A DNA stretch of 64,000 nucleotides. Source: Saprospiraceae bacterium (GTDB taxonomy: Bacteria > Bacteroidota > Bacteroidia > Chitinophagales > Saprospiraceae). Below the pieces are notes generated by a model. It saw nothing but the letters and a program-made list of their open reading frames with translations, was not told where the DNA came from and ran no database searches. This document shows, one piece after another, positions 45,745 through 54,469 of this stretch; the stretch's first letter is position 1, and each line of letters begins with the position of its first letter. The translations under genes were made by a program, and so were the position numbers. The stretch spans positions 1-64,000 of the forward strand of contig JAHDDO010000020.1 in the NCBI GenBank assembly GCA_020629315.1, given 5' to 3'.

Positions 45745-46737
45745 TTACATCATAGCAGCCATATCAGCCATTCTTGCAGAGTAACCTGCCTCGTTATCAT
45801 ACCAAGAAACTAACTTTACAAAGTTACCATCTACATCTGTAAGCATTGAATCAAAAATGCTAGAATGTGGATTACTTATAATATCTGATGAAACTAATGG
45901 GGTAGTGGCATATTCTAGAATACCTTTCATTTTGCCTTTTGCATATTCTTCAAATACCTCATTTATTTCTTTAACCGTACTTTTCTTCTCCACTAAAATA
46001 TTCAATTCGATTAGTGATCCTGTGATTACAGGAACACGTACAGCCATGGCAAATAATTTACCAGCGACTTCTGGAATAACAATACCTGTAGCTTTGGCTG
46101 CACCTGTTGTGGTTGGAACTATATTATATGCAGCCGCTCTAGCCCTTCTAAGGTCACTATGTGATCCATCTTGAATACGTTGATCTGCTGTATATGCGTG
46201 AGTGGTTGTCATTGACCCTTGTACCACGCCAAAATGATCATGCATGATCTTCATGACGGGTGCCAAGCAATTAGTTGTACATGAAGCATTGGAAATAAAG
46301 ATGTCTTCTGGTGTTATTTGGTCATCATTTACACCCAGTACAATGGTTTTAGTACTTCCATCCTTGGCAGGCGCCGATAGTAGTACTTTCTTTGCTCCTG
46401 CATTGATATGCTTTTGCATTCCTTCTTTTGTTCGGAATTTTCCGGTGCATTCGAGCACTACATCGATGTTATTTTCCGCCCAAGGTAGATCATTTGGATC
46501 ACGCTCTGCTGTAGCTAATATAGAGGTCCCATTTACAAATAAATGATTCTCATCTGCAGTAATGGTAGATTCAAATTTTCCATGTGCACTGTCAAAACTT
46601 GCCAAGTGTGCAAGGGTATCATTAGGAGAAAGGTCATTTATGGCCACTAACTCTACATCCTGTCTTCTAATCAAATTTCTAAAGGTAAGCCGTCCTATTC
46701 TACCAAATCCGTTTATAGCAACTCTGGTTTTGGTCAT
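45745..46737 (-). CDS. gap: Glyceraldehyde-3-phosphate dehydrogenase, type I
   Basis: A 330-residue NAD-dependent dehydrogenase. It has the Rossmann start VAINGFGRIGRL, the NAD-selective VAINDLS, the catalytic SNASCTTNCLAP (C153), THAYTADQR and the C-terminal SWYDNEAGYSARM. It is the promoter-proximal gene of gap-pgk and lies next to the 412-bp interval that contains the candidate ncRNA. Confidence 0.97.
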   Translation of the reverse strand: MTKTRVAINGFGRIGRLTFRNLIRRQDVELVAINDLSPNDTLAHLASFDSAHGKFESTITADENHLFVNGTSILATAERDPNDLPWAENNIDVVLECTGKFRTKEGMQKHINAGAKKVLLSAPAKDGSTKTIVLGVNDDQITPEDIFISNASCTTNCLAPVMKIMHDHFGVVQGSMTTTHAYTADQRIQDGSHSDLRRARAAAYNIVPTTTGAAKATGIVIPEVAGKLFAMAVRVPVITGSLIELNILVEKKSTVKEINEVFEEYAKGKMKGILEYATTPLVSSDIISNPHSSIFDSMLTDVDGNFVKLVSWYDNEAGYSARMADMAAMM

Positions 46738-46778
46738 GATATTGATTTAAAGGTTAATTAAGTTTCAAAATATATGTG

Positions 46779-46811
46779 CAAATGTAAGTCTATGTTTAAT
46801 TAAAATCCAAT
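46779..46811 (-). promoter_or_regulatory. Bacteroidota sigma-A type promoter for gap-pgk
   Basis: On the minus strand TACATTTG (46786-46779) is an exact TAnnTTTG -7 element, with ATTGG (46811-46807) 21 bp upstream as the -33 element. The same spacing is seen for yebC. Confidence 0.55.
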
Positions 46812-46959
46812 GATTATTTGGCAATTGCGTTGCAGGGGTAAATATAATTTAGTGGAGTCTGAAATTTCAGTTGATGGCTAAAGGGCAGAATATCAATTAG
46901 TTATCGAATTTTAGGGACATATGTGGTAAATGAATAATAGATAAATCAAAAAAAAATCA

Positions 46960-47151
46960 GAACTCGGTTAGGGGTAAATACCTATTTATCTTGTCTAAAA
47001 GGTACATGTTCATTACGAACATACAATCAATAGAAAGATTGAGTTTATGCCCGGAAAACGTTTCGGGATTTATAAAGACCAATGAATTTTAAATTCAGGG
47101 CGTTACAGTGTTGAGAGACTGTCTAGTGATACTAGCAGTCTCTTTTTTTTT
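46960..47151 (+). ncRNA. Candidate structured non-coding RNA between gap and DUF5683 genes
   Basis: In the 412-bp gene-free interval 46738-47149, the plus strand has a chain of stems: GGTA/TACC near 46973, ATGTTC (47006-47011)/GAACAT (47017-47022), CAATC (47024-47028)/GATTG (47037-47041), CCCGGAA/TTTCGGG (47050-47067) extended by TTAT/ATAA, GAATTT/AAATTC (47084-47096), and a terminator stem. TTGTCT (46991-46996) can pair with AGACCAA (47076-47082), enclosing three hairpins. The T-run ends at 47151 and no plus-strand gene follows, so a free-standing transcript is inferred. The 5' end and the family are unknown. No signature of tmRNA, RNase P RNA or SRP RNA was found; 6S-like or Flavo-1-like RNA was not excluded. 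Confidence 0.5.
47114..47151 (+). terminator. Rho-independent terminator of the candidate ncRNA
   Basis: AGAGACTG (47114-47121) and CAGTCTCT (47136-47143), with inner CTAG/CTAG, form a strong stem followed by nine T (47143-47151). The run overlaps the stop codon of the convergent DUF5683 gene. Confidence 0.88.
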
Positions 47152-47743
47152 AGTCCAATGTCATCGTAAAGGAAAGACCAAAAGTATGGGTTTGCAAGCC
47201 AGATAAGACAGGAGAAATAAGGGGTTGATTTTTAAATTGCATCGTAAGATCCTCTGATACATCGAAGGTCATTAAATGTCTATCTACGAAAGCATCAATC
47301 ACTGTAACTAAATGAAGTACACCGTACCCAAACCACATATACTCTCTTATTTGCCTTGTATCATTTCTCACTTCTCTAGCCGAGTTTACAGTAAACGGTC
47401 GATCGGGCAGCGGTGTCCCGCCATTTAGTAAATAGAGGTAATACTCTTGCGCACTATTATACTCCCTGTTAAAGTACAATGCGGTGGATATAGCGGCCGC
47501 TTCAGCTCCAATCACTAAAATTCCTTTAACTATTTTTTTATTGTAAAATTGCCCACCTGAAGGGACTAATAGACTCAATAATGCGGCACGACCTGGATCA
47601 CCTTTAAACATGTAAAGGAGGCCTATATCTTTTTTATCTTGAATAGAATCTATCGATTCTACCACTGAAGTGTCTACTGTTTCCTGACAAACTCCTTGTG
47701 TGCTACATAGGAGATACAATATTATAAATGCTACAAACCGCAT
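47150..47743 (-). CDS. DUF5683 domain protein
   Basis: A 197-residue exported or membrane protein. A signal-like N-terminus (MRFVAFIILYLLCSTQG) is followed by the DUF5683 core: RAALLSLLVPSGGQFYNKKIVKGILVIGAEAAA, with two hydrophobic helices, and GVLHLVTVIDAFVDRHL. The function is unknown, but it commonly follows parA-parB in Bacteroidota, as here (18 bp after parB). The usual dapB and lepB neighbours are not in the window. Confidence 0.8.
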   Translation of the reverse strand: MRFVAFIILYLLCSTQGVCQETVDTSVVESIDSIQDKKDIGLLYMFKGDPGRAALLSLLVPSGGQFYNKKIVKGILVIGAEAAAISTALYFNREYNSAQEYYLYLLNGGTPLPDRPFTVNSAREVRNDTRQIREYMWFGYGVLHLVTVIDAFVDRHLMTFDVSEDLTMQFKNQPLISPVLSGLQTHTFGLSFTMTLD

Positions 47744-47761
47744 GTTTATGTAACGAAGGGC

Positions 47762-48649
47762 TTACTCAAAATATTCAAGAATATCGGTTAACATATCATT
47801 GTTATTAAAATTGATCTTTAATTGACCTTTACCTGCTTTATTTTGAGAAATTTGAACCTTTGTTCCCAATTTAGAAGATAAGGTATCTTCTAAATGGCGG
47901 ATTTGAATGCTCAGTTTGTCATCAGCACTAGATTCTGTGCTAGTTGGCTTTTCTTGTTTGGTGTTTTTGGATATAGCTTCTGTCGCTCTTACAGAAAGGC
48001 CTTCTTCTATTATTCTATGAAAAATCACATTGCGAACTTCCGCATTTTCTATCCCTAATAATGCTTTTGCATGACCCATGGAGAGTTCTTTATTTTTTAA
48101 GGCCTTTTGTATCTGGGGTGTAAGCTTAAGTATGCGCAGAAAATTACTAACGGTACTCCTCTTTTTACCTACTCGTAGCGCGAGTTCTTCTTGTGAATAT
48201 CTTAATTCATCGATGAGTCTTTGATAACTAACCGCTATTTCAATAGGATTTAAATCGGAACGCTGAATATTTTCAATAAGGGCTAATTCTAAGATGGCAT
48301 CATCATCGACTTTCCTAATATAACAAGGCAAAGATTTTAAACCAGCTAACTTGGATGCTCTAAATCGGCGTTCACCAGATACAATCTGGTAAGAGGACTC
48401 AGTTAGTTTCCTTACAGTAATGGGTTGAATCAGGCCGTTAGCTTTTATAGATTGGACAAGCTGAAGTAACTCATCTTGATTGAACTCTTGTCGAGGCTGT
48501 AACGGATTGGCTTCAATTTGCCCAATGGGGATTTCTGCTATCGAATTTGCTTCGGATACAGCTTCTTCTATTTTTGTAGGCTCCTTTTCAATGTTGGAAA
48601 TCAAAGCCCTTATACCTTTACCTAGTTCAGATTTTCGGTCTTTAGCCAT
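47762..48649 (-). CDS. parB: ParB chromosome-partitioning protein
   Basis: A 295-residue ParB/Noc/Spo0J family protein, binding centromere-like parS sites and hydrolysing CTP to form sliding clamps. It has the N-terminal ParA-contact KDRKSELGKGIRALI, the CTP-binding VSGERRFRASKLAGL and LIENIQRSDLNPIE motifs, the helix-turn-helix (YSQEELALRVGKKRSTVSN) and a C-terminal dimerization region (IRHLEDTLSSKLGTKV). It begins 7 bp after the parA stop, within the UPF0173-parA-parB-DUF5683 operon. No complete parS palindrome was found in the window. Confidence 0.95.
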   Translation of the reverse strand: MAKDRKSELGKGIRALISNIEKEPTKIEEAVSEANSIAEIPIGQIEANPLQPRQEFNQDELLQLVQSIKANGLIQPITVRKLTESSYQIVSGERRFRASKLAGLKSLPCYIRKVDDDAILELALIENIQRSDLNPIEIAVSYQRLIDELRYSQEELALRVGKKRSTVSNFLRILKLTPQIQKALKNKELSMGHAKALLGIENAEVRNVIFHRIIEEGLSVRATEAISKNTKQEKPTSTESSADDKLSIQIRHLEDTLSSKLGTKVQISQNKAGKGQLKINFNNNDMLTDILEYFE

Positions 48650-48656
48650 ATCAGTT

Positions 48657-49421
48657 TTACTTATTATTTGCCAAGAATTCGTCTGCTAAATTTAAATAAT
48701 TTTTAGCGCCCTTACTTTTAACATCATATATAATGACAGGTTGACCCACACTTGGTGCTTCCCCAATTTTTGAATTTCGATGAATAACAGTGTCAAAAAT
48801 ATTGTCAGTAAGTTGATCTTTAATGGATTCCATTACCATATTAGCTAGCCTTAATCGACTGTCATACATGGAAAGAAGAATACCTTCTATTTCTAAATTT
48901 GGATTCAAAGCCTCTTTCACTAGGCTAATCGTGTTTTTAAGTTTAGCCAGTCCTTCTAAAGAGAAAATTTCACATTGAACAGGAATAATGACGCTATCTG
49001 AAGCCGTTAATGCATTTATCGTTATCATACCTAAGGATGGTAAACAATCTATAAATACAAAATCATATTGGTCTTTAACTTCCTTCACTAAGGATTGCAA
49101 AATATATTCTCTACGAAGTTTGTTAACCAATTCTACTTCGGCACCAACCAAGTCAATGGATGCTGGCACTAAATCTAAATTATCAACACCTGTATTTATG
49201 ATCATTTTTGATAAAGGAATATCATTCACAAATCCATCATAAATAGAATGCTTCTCTCCAATTTGTTTGAAGCCAACACCCGAGCTGGCATTAGCTTGAG
49301 GGTCTACATCAATAAGCAAGACCTTGTAATCAAGAACAGCCAATGATGCTGACAGGTTAATGGCTGTTGTTGTTTTACCAACTCCACCTTTCTGATTGGC
49401 TATGCAAATTACTTTTCCCAT
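48657..49421 (-). CDS. parA: ParA chromosome-partitioning ATPase
   Basis: A 254-residue Walker-type ParA/MinD ATPase. The deviant Walker A KGGVGKTT (K11-T18), the Walker A' DVDPQANAS and the Walker B VFIDCLPSLG are visible. It works with ParB to segregate chromosome origins. It starts with ATG 6 bp after the UPF0173 hydrolase gene, in an operon of four genes. Confidence 0.96.
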   Translation of the reverse strand: MGKVICIANQKGGVGKTTTAINLSASLAVLDYKVLLIDVDPQANASSGVGFKQIGEKHSIYDGFVNDIPLSKMIINTGVDNLDLVPASIDLVGAEVELVNKLRREYILQSLVKEVKDQYDFVFIDCLPSLGMITINALTASDSVIIPVQCEIFSLEGLAKLKNTISLVKEALNPNLEIEGILLSMYDSRLRLANMVMESIKDQLTDNIFDTVIHRNSKIGEAPSVGQPVIIYDVKSKGAKNYLNLADEFLANNK

Positions 49422-49427
49422 ACTCGC

Positions 49428-50099
49428 TTATAGATCAATTGTTTCTCCAATGGCAGGCAAATGTAGTTTTATGTTCTTACTCTTAAAAACTTCCAAAGCA
49501 TTATTCTTATTAATAGCAATGATATCAAATGTATCATAATGACAGCCAATCACTGTATTACATTGAGCAAATTCAGCAGCAATGGCAGCATCTTCATAAC
49601 CCATAGTAAAGTTATCTCCTAAGGGGAAGATAGCGACATCTAAAGATGGGCAGGTCAGTGGAATCAATTTGATATCCCATGTTAAAGCAGTATCTCCAGA
49701 AAAGTAAAAACAATTTTCATTATTCCAAATGACAAAACCACCTGGATTACCTGCATACGATCCATCTTGAAAGGAACTACTATGGACGGCATTTACATAT
49801 TTGCAAATACCAAAATCGAAGCTGGCCTTGCCTCCATGATTTAAATGATGAACCTTGTAATCTTTCTTGGCAAAATAACTGGCAATTTCATAATTGGAAA
49901 TCAATAGACAGTCGGGATTATGCTTAAGTATTTTCTCCGCCTCTCTAATGTGATCCATATGACCATGTGAGATAAATAAATAATCAGCAGTAATCGTATC
50001 AATGTTAATAGAATCATCCGTAATAAAAGGATCGAATACTAAACTTTTTCCGCCAAATTCGATTATAAACGTTGAGTGACCTAAATAGCTAAACTTCAT
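49428..50099 (-). CDS. UPF0173 family metal-dependent hydrolase
   Basis: A 223-residue MBL-fold hydrolase of the UPF0173 (YtkL) group: MKFSYLGHSTFIIEF, the zinc motif ISHGHMDHI, YFSGDTAL and the C-terminal GCHYDTFD. The substrate is unknown. There is no signal peptide. It is the first gene of the operon with parA, parB and DUF5683, and an exact -7 element lies just upstream. Confidence 0.85.
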   Translation of the reverse strand: MKFSYLGHSTFIIEFGGKSLVFDPFITDDSINIDTITADYLFISHGHMDHIREAEKILKHNPDCLLISNYEIASYFAKKDYKVHHLNHGGKASFDFGICKYVNAVHSSSFQDGSYAGNPGGFVIWNNENCFYFSGDTALTWDIKLIPLTCPSLDVAIFPLGDNFTMGYEDAAIAAEFAQCNTVIGCHYDTFDIIAINKNNALEVFKSKNIKLHLPAIGETIDL

Positions 50100-50116
50100 T
50101 TTCTATTCAATTTTTA

Positions 50117-50124
50117 CAAAAGTA
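50117..50124 (-). promoter_or_regulatory. Bacteroidota -7 element for the parAB operon
   Basis: TACTTTTG on the minus strand is an exact TAnnTTTG match, 18 bases before the UPF0173 ATG at 50099. A -33 TTG at the usual spacing was not seen. Confidence 0.42.
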
Positions 50125-50158
50125 AGAAAGCAACGCTTTAATTAAATATCAATAATAT

Positions 50159-50695
50159 ATGATCAGTATTATCAGCGCAACAAACAGAAGAGACGCAAAG
50201 ACTCTTACAGTGGCAAAGACTTATAAATCTATCTTGGATGAAATGGGAACACCATCTGCATTATTTTCTATGGAAGCATTTAATGGAATGCTAATCCAAG
50301 AAACGATGTACGATGGAGAACAACAAGACCCTAGGATAAAAAAGTTTCAAGAAGAAGCCATCATAAGCGCAGATCGATTGATCATAGTGTTACCAGAGTA
50401 TAATGGGGGTGTGCCCGGTATTTTCAAATTCGTAGTTGATGCAATGTCCGTAAAGGATTATAAACAAACCTTTTCTAAAAGAAAAGTATGCTTGACAGGT
50501 GTTTCATCAGGTAGAGCCGGAAACCTTAGAGGATTAGATTATCTTGGCTCATGCCTTCAATACTTAGGCATGAATGTATTTGGAGGTAAATTACCTATAT
50601 CAGGCATCAATACGCTCCTAACAGAAGAAGGAGCACTAAATGAAAACACACAAAATGCTATCCAAAAACAAATTGACTCTTTCTTGGCGTATTAA
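50159..50695 (+). CDS. NADPH-dependent FMN reductase family protein
   Basis: A 178-residue flavodoxin-like oxidoreductase. FMN phosphate-binding [15 protein letters not shown] and the conserved [19 protein letters not shown] match the NADPH-dependent FMN/chromate/quinone reductase family. It probably reduces quinones or other electron acceptors in the cytosol. It is convergent with rocD, overlapping by four bases, and about 60 bp from the divergent UPF0173 operon. Confidence 0.85.
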   Translation: MISIISATNRRDAKTLTVAKTYKSILDEMGTPSALFSMEAFNGMLIQETMYDGEQQDPRIKKFQEEAIISADRLIIVLPEYNGGVPGIFKFVVDAMSVKDYKQTFSKRKVCLTGVSSGRAGNLRGLDYLGSCLQYLGMNVFGGKLPISGINTLLTEEGALNENTQNAIQKQIDSFLAY

Positions 50696-51927
50696 GAAAA
50701 ATTAAGGATTGTGTTTTCAATGATGTCACAACACTGATGTAATTGATCTTCCGTCATAACTAAAGGAGGAGCAAAACGAATGATATTTCCATGTGTTGGC
50801 TTCGCTAATAAACCATTATCTCGAAGTGCTAGACATATGTCCCAAGCTGTAGAACTATCTTCAGTGTCATTAATGACAACAGCATTTAATAAACCCTTTC
50901 CTCTTACCAAAACACAAAGATCCGAACGATCCACTAAGCTTTGCATACGTGATCTAAAGATTTGGCCTAGATGTTCTGCATTTTCTGCTAACTTTTCGTC
51001 TCTTACGACCTCTAATGCAGCCATGGCCACCTTACAAGCTAAAGGATTACCACCAAATGTAGATCCATGCTCACCAGGCTTTATGCTCAACATAATTTCA
51101 TCTCTGGCTAATACCGCTGAGACTGGCAAGACTCCACCAGAAAGAGCCTTTCCTAGCACCAAAATATCTGGTTTGAAGCCTTCATGGTCACAGCATAATA
51201 GTTTACCCGTTCTGGCAATACCTGTCTGAACTTCGTCTGCAATAAATAATACATTGTGCTTTTGGCAAAGCTCATATGCCTTTCTTAAATATCCATCGTC
51301 TGGCACCACTACACCAGCTTCACCCTGAATCGGTTCAACCATAAAGCCTGCCACATTTGGATCCGCAAGTTCTTTCTCTAGAGCTTCTAAATCATTGTAA
51401 GGGATATTGTCAAAGCCCGGCATGTAAGGACCGAATCCTTTATAACTGCTAGGATCCACAGACGTGGATATTGCAGCCAATGTGCGGCCCCAAAAATTGC
51501 CATTTGCAAAAAGTATCCTAGCTTTATTTTCTTCAATACCTTTGACGGTGTAGGCCCATTTCCTACACAATTTGACAGCAGTCTCCCCACCTTCTACGCC
51601 AGTATTCATGGGTAGCACTTTATCATAGCCAAAGTAGTTTGACATAAATTGCTCATATACACCTAAAACATCATTGTAAAAGGCTCTAGATGTTAAGGTT
51701 AGTTGCGTAGCTTGATCCGTTAAAGCCCCCACTATTCTAGGATGGCAATGACCTTGGTTTACAGCAGAATAGGCGCTTAAGAAATCAAAGTATTTTTTTC
51801 CTTCAACATCCCATAAGAATACACCTTCCCCTTTTGCAAGTACTACAGGTAAAGGATGATAATTGTGGGCTCCATATTTATCCTCTAGAGCCATTAACTG
51901 CGAAGAACTGTGGGTTTGAGTATCCAT
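50692..51927 (-). CDS. rocD: Ornithine--oxo-acid aminotransferase
   Basis: A 411-residue class III PLP enzyme converting ornithine and 2-oxoglutarate to glutamate semialdehyde and glutamate. It has [38 protein letters not shown]-type [28 protein letters not shown] and the Schiff-base lysine in VLGKALSGG. Its length matches RocD. It begins 24 bp after coaE, likely cotranscribed. It is a different branch from the class III domain fused to a kinase at 99-2384. Confidence 0.93.
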   Translation of the reverse strand: MDTQTHSSSQLMALEDKYGAHNYHPLPVVLAKGEGVFLWDVEGKKYFDFLSAYSAVNQGHCHPRIVGALTDQATQLTLTSRAFYNDVLGVYEQFMSNYFGYDKVLPMNTGVEGGETAVKLCRKWAYTVKGIEENKARILFANGNFWGRTLAAISTSVDPSSYKGFGPYMPGFDNIPYNDLEALEKELADPNVAGFMVEPIQGEAGVVVPDDGYLRKAYELCQKHNVLFIADEVQTGIARTGKLLCCDHEGFKPDILVLGKALSGGVLPVSAVLARDEIMLSIKPGEHGSTFGGNPLACKVAMAALEVVRDEKLAENAEHLGQIFRSRMQSLVDRSDLCVLVRGKGLLNAVVINDTEDSSTAWDICLALRDNGLLAKPTHGNIIRFAPPLVMTEDQLHQCCDIIENTILNFS

Positions 51928-51951
51928 GTATATGACGTTTTTACAAATGTA

Positions 51952-52548
51952 TTATTTGTTTTGTGATTTTCTAGATAATAGTTGTTTGTGCGTAGCTAAT
52001 ACTTGAAGTAATACACTTTGCTGACCATCATTTTTAATAATATAATCGGCCAGCTTTATTTTTTTCTCATCTAACCACTGTTTATCCATTCTACTACGAA
52101 TCTGATCTTCATTCAAATTACTTCTTTTTTTCACTCGTTCTATTCTGGTTTGGACAGGAGCAATTACTAGGATATTCGCATCAAAGCGTTTGTAAATGTC
52201 TTCTTCAAAAAGAATGGCACTTTCTTCGAGAACATAAGGGGATTGCTGCGCAACAGCCCATTGCTGAAAATCTTGATATACCGCAGGATGAATAATCCCA
52301 TTCATTCGTTGTAATAGCTCTGGGTCATTAAATATTTTGTTAGCCACAAATTGTCGATGTAAAACCCCATTGATATACGATTCAGCTCCTAATAAACTTT
52401 TGACCTCTTGGATTAGTTTTTCATCTGAATTCATCAATTTTTTGGCTCCTTCATCTGCGTTATAGCAAGGTATTCCCAAGCTTTCGAAAATTTGGGCTAC
52501 CCAACTTTTTCCAGAGCCTATACCACCTGTTAATCCTATTTTTTGCAT
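51952..52548 (-). CDS. coaE: Dephospho-CoA kinase
   Basis: A 198-residue enzyme making coenzyme A from dephospho-CoA. The ATG at 52548 gives MQKIGLTGG with the P-loop GGIGSGKS (8-15); an upstream in-frame extension of 12 residues is rejected. IHPAVYQDFQQW, VLEESAILFEE and the RSNLNEDQIRSRM lid complete the family pattern. It is followed by rocD. Confidence 0.93.
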   Translation of the reverse strand: MQKIGLTGGIGSGKSWVAQIFESLGIPCYNADEGAKKLMNSDEKLIQEVKSLLGAESYINGVLHRQFVANKIFNDPELLQRMNGIIHPAVYQDFQQWAVAQQSPYVLEESAILFEEDIYKRFDANILVIAPVQTRIERVKKRSNLNEDQIRSRMDKQWLDEKKIKLADYIIKNDGQQSVLLQVLATHKQLLSRKSQNK

Positions 52549-52674
52549 GCATTTAAAAGTAATAACATATCCTGAATCAGCCAATAATTGATATTATTCC
52601 TTCTTATTAGATAAATCACCAACCTTCTTCATTTTTCTTTAGGTCTTATAAGTACGATACGTAATTTTTAATAC

Positions 52675-53136
52675 ATGATCAGATTCCTAAGCGGCACATT
52701 ATTGATTACAATGATCACCATTTACAGTTGTATGAAGGAAAATACTTCAGATTGTAACTTAGGTGATATTGTTGGCTTTTCAGGTGTTGAATTGGACAAC
52801 TCAGGCACTTTCGAAGAAGTATCTTTTTCAGGTTTTTTGCCAATAAATTTTCAGCACGAAGCCTTGCAAGGCATTGATACGTTCGTCGGTCAGATAGGTA
52901 CTGAAGAAGAGCCAAATATAATCACATACGATATTGGGTATTTAGCAGGCTATTACGTAGACCCTACAGATTCAGAAGCTGAGGAATCCAATGCGGTAAA
53001 TGTGAATTATTTCCATAAAACTACTGAGTCACAAATAAGAGCGACGTTCCCTACCATGTCAGCAAATTTCATTTGCCAGGACTTAGATGAGGCTGAAAAC
53101 TTTTTTTGTTTCTTAAATAGTATTGAAGTCGAATAA
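52675..53136 (+). CDS. Small acidic lipoprotein, unknown function
   Basis: A 153-residue lipoprotein with N-terminal MIRFLSGTLLITMITIYSC (lipid cysteine 19) and an acidic body containing GDIVGFSGVELDNSG and cysteines that may pair. No family is recognised. It is divergent from coaE and precedes the YkoF-like gene by about 50 bp. Confidence 0.55.
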   Translation: MIRFLSGTLLITMITIYSCMKENTSDCNLGDIVGFSGVELDNSGTFEEVSFSGFLPINFQHEALQGIDTFVGQIGTEEEPNIITYDIGYLAGYYVDPTDSEAEESNAVNVNYFHKTTESQIRATFPTMSANFICQDLDEAENFFCFLNSIEVE

Positions 53137-53185
53137 AAAGTAATTATTCCACTGATATTAGCTAACTCTAGTATCTTGGTAATCT

Positions 53186-53458
53186 ATGGAAATTACCTGT
53201 GAAATCAGTTTATACCCACTAGAAGAGGAATATGAAAAGTGGATATTTTTATTTATTGATACCTTAAAGAAGCAAGAACTGCAAGTGTACACAAATGCTA
53301 TGTCAACCTATGTAGTAGGTGCTTCAGACGCCATCTTTTCTGCTCTTTCCGTAATTTATGAAAGCCAATTTATGCAGGATCAAACGTCCAGTTTGGTGGT
53401 GAAAATTATAAATAAAAAGCTGCCTATTCATGACGGATTTTTATCATTCGAAACATAG
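53186..53458 (+). CDS. YkoF/MTH1187-like thiamine-binding fold protein
   Basis: A 90-residue single-domain protein. The N-terminal ITCEISLYPLEEEYEKW, FIDTLKKQELQVYTNAMST and the loop VVGASDAIFSALSVIYE match the ferredoxin-like YkoF/MTH1187 group, which in other bacteria binds thiamine or hydroxymethylpyrimidine. There is no TPP riboswitch upstream that I can see. Assignment is moderate because of the short length. Confidence 0.6.
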   Translation: MEITCEISLYPLEEEYEKWIFLFIDTLKKQELQVYTNAMSTYVVGASDAIFSALSVIYESQFMQDQTSSLVVKIINKKLPIHDGFLSFET

Positions 53459-53474
53459 TAGATCCTTGTAATAA

Positions 53475-53604
53475 GAAAAGGATTATTCATACTTGGATAC
53501 TCAATTAAACTTGAGTGTTATCTTTGGATATGGCTTCAATTCGGAATTGGAAATGGATGGACGTTGAGAAGGTTTAACCGATGTAGAATTTGGCCTGAAA
53601 AACA
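53475..53604 (+). pseudogene. Possible remnant of an outer-membrane barrel gene
   Basis: In the interval before paaG one frame reads TQLNLSVIFGYGFNSELEMD, then a TGA at 53565-53567, then EGLTDVEFGLKNNEY. Both parts resemble beta-barrel strands. No start is visible. It may be a decayed fragment or chance. The same interval holds hairpins ATCCTT/AAGGAT (53462-53483) and ACTCAA/TTGAGT (53499-53516). Confidence 0.22.
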
Positions 53605-54387
53605 ATGAATATGGAAGTAACGAAATTCACGATTGAAGAAGGAATAGCAAAGATCGTATTAAACCGCCCAGATGTGTATAATAGCGTAAACACACAAATG
53701 GCGAAAGAATTGCAAACGCACCTTGATAGATGTAAAGAAGATGATGTTCGAGTGGTATATATTACAGGTGAAGGCAAAGCTTTTTGTGCAGGGCAGGACT
53801 TAAAAGAAGTGATGGGCGGAGACATGGCAGAAGCCATCAACAAAAGTGTTTCGGAAAAGTATAACCCTTTAGTTTCAAGGATCTATCATATTGAGAAGCC
53901 AGTCATTTGCGCGGTAAATGGAGTGGCTGCAGGGGCAGGAGCAAATATTGCCTTGGTTTGTGATATAGTAGTGGCGAAAGAATCTGCAAAATTTGTACAG
54001 GTATTTTCGAATATTGGTTTGATACCCGATAGTGGAGGAACCTATGTTTTGCCTAGATTGATTGGTTTTCAAAAGGCGTTAGCCCTGGCATTATTAGCGG
54101 ATAAGGTTCCTGCTCCTGAGGCTGAACGTATGGGGATGATTTACAAATATTTTCCGGACGAGTCTTTTGAGGAAGAGGCTTGGAACCTAGCTGTGCGCAT
54201 GTCTAAAATGCCTACTCGAGGGTTGGCCTTGACTAAAAAAGCATTTAACCTGGCATTAAATAATAGTTTTGAAGAGCAATTAGAAGTAGAGCGTAAATGC
54301 CAAATGGAGGCTGGGTGTACGCATGATTTTGCAGAAGGTGTAATGGCGTTTCTTCAAAAACGAACACCTGATTTTAAAGGCAATTAA
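53605..54387 (+). CDS. paaG: Enoyl-CoA hydratase/isomerase, PaaG-like
   Basis: A 260-residue crotonase-family enzyme. The oxyanion-hole segments GKAFCAGQDL and AVNGVAAGAGANIALVCD and the aspartate of GLIPDSGGTYVLP are typical of PaaG, the 1,2-epoxyphenylacetyl-CoA isomerase of phenylacetate degradation. It starts at the ATG 53605 or the ATG 53611. The crotonase-paaY pair at 59094-60442 supports a phenylacetyl-CoA pathway, but paaABCDE and paaK are not in the window. Confidence 0.82.
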   Translation: MNMEVTKFTIEEGIAKIVLNRPDVYNSVNTQMAKELQTHLDRCKEDDVRVVYITGEGKAFCAGQDLKEVMGGDMAEAINKSVSEKYNPLVSRIYHIEKPVICAVNGVAAGAGANIALVCDIVVAKESAKFVQVFSNIGLIPDSGGTYVLPRLIGFQKALALALLADKVPAPEAERMGMIYKYFPDESFEEEAWNLAVRMSKMPTRGLALTKKAFNLALNNSFEEQLEVERKCQMEAGCTHDFAEGVMAFLQKRTPDFKGN

Positions 54388-54399
54388 GCTAATTTAGTT

Positions 54400-54422
54400 T
54401 AAGGAAGTCCTTGCTTTCCTTA
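54400..54422 (+). terminator. Hairpin after paaG, weak terminator
   Basis: TAAGGAA (54400-54406) pairs perfectly with TTCCTTA (54416-54422) across a 9-nt loop, 13 bp after the paaG stop. The T-run is poor. Confidence 0.35.
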
Positions 54423-54469
54423 CTTGCATTTTGATTGTATGGTCCAATGTCCATCTAAATAAAAACAAC

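Noticed and set aside
53459-53604. TPP riboswitch linked to the YkoF-like gene
   Set aside because: The interval is downstream of the gene and lacks the CTGAGA and ACCTGA signatures; none was seen upstream of 53186 either.
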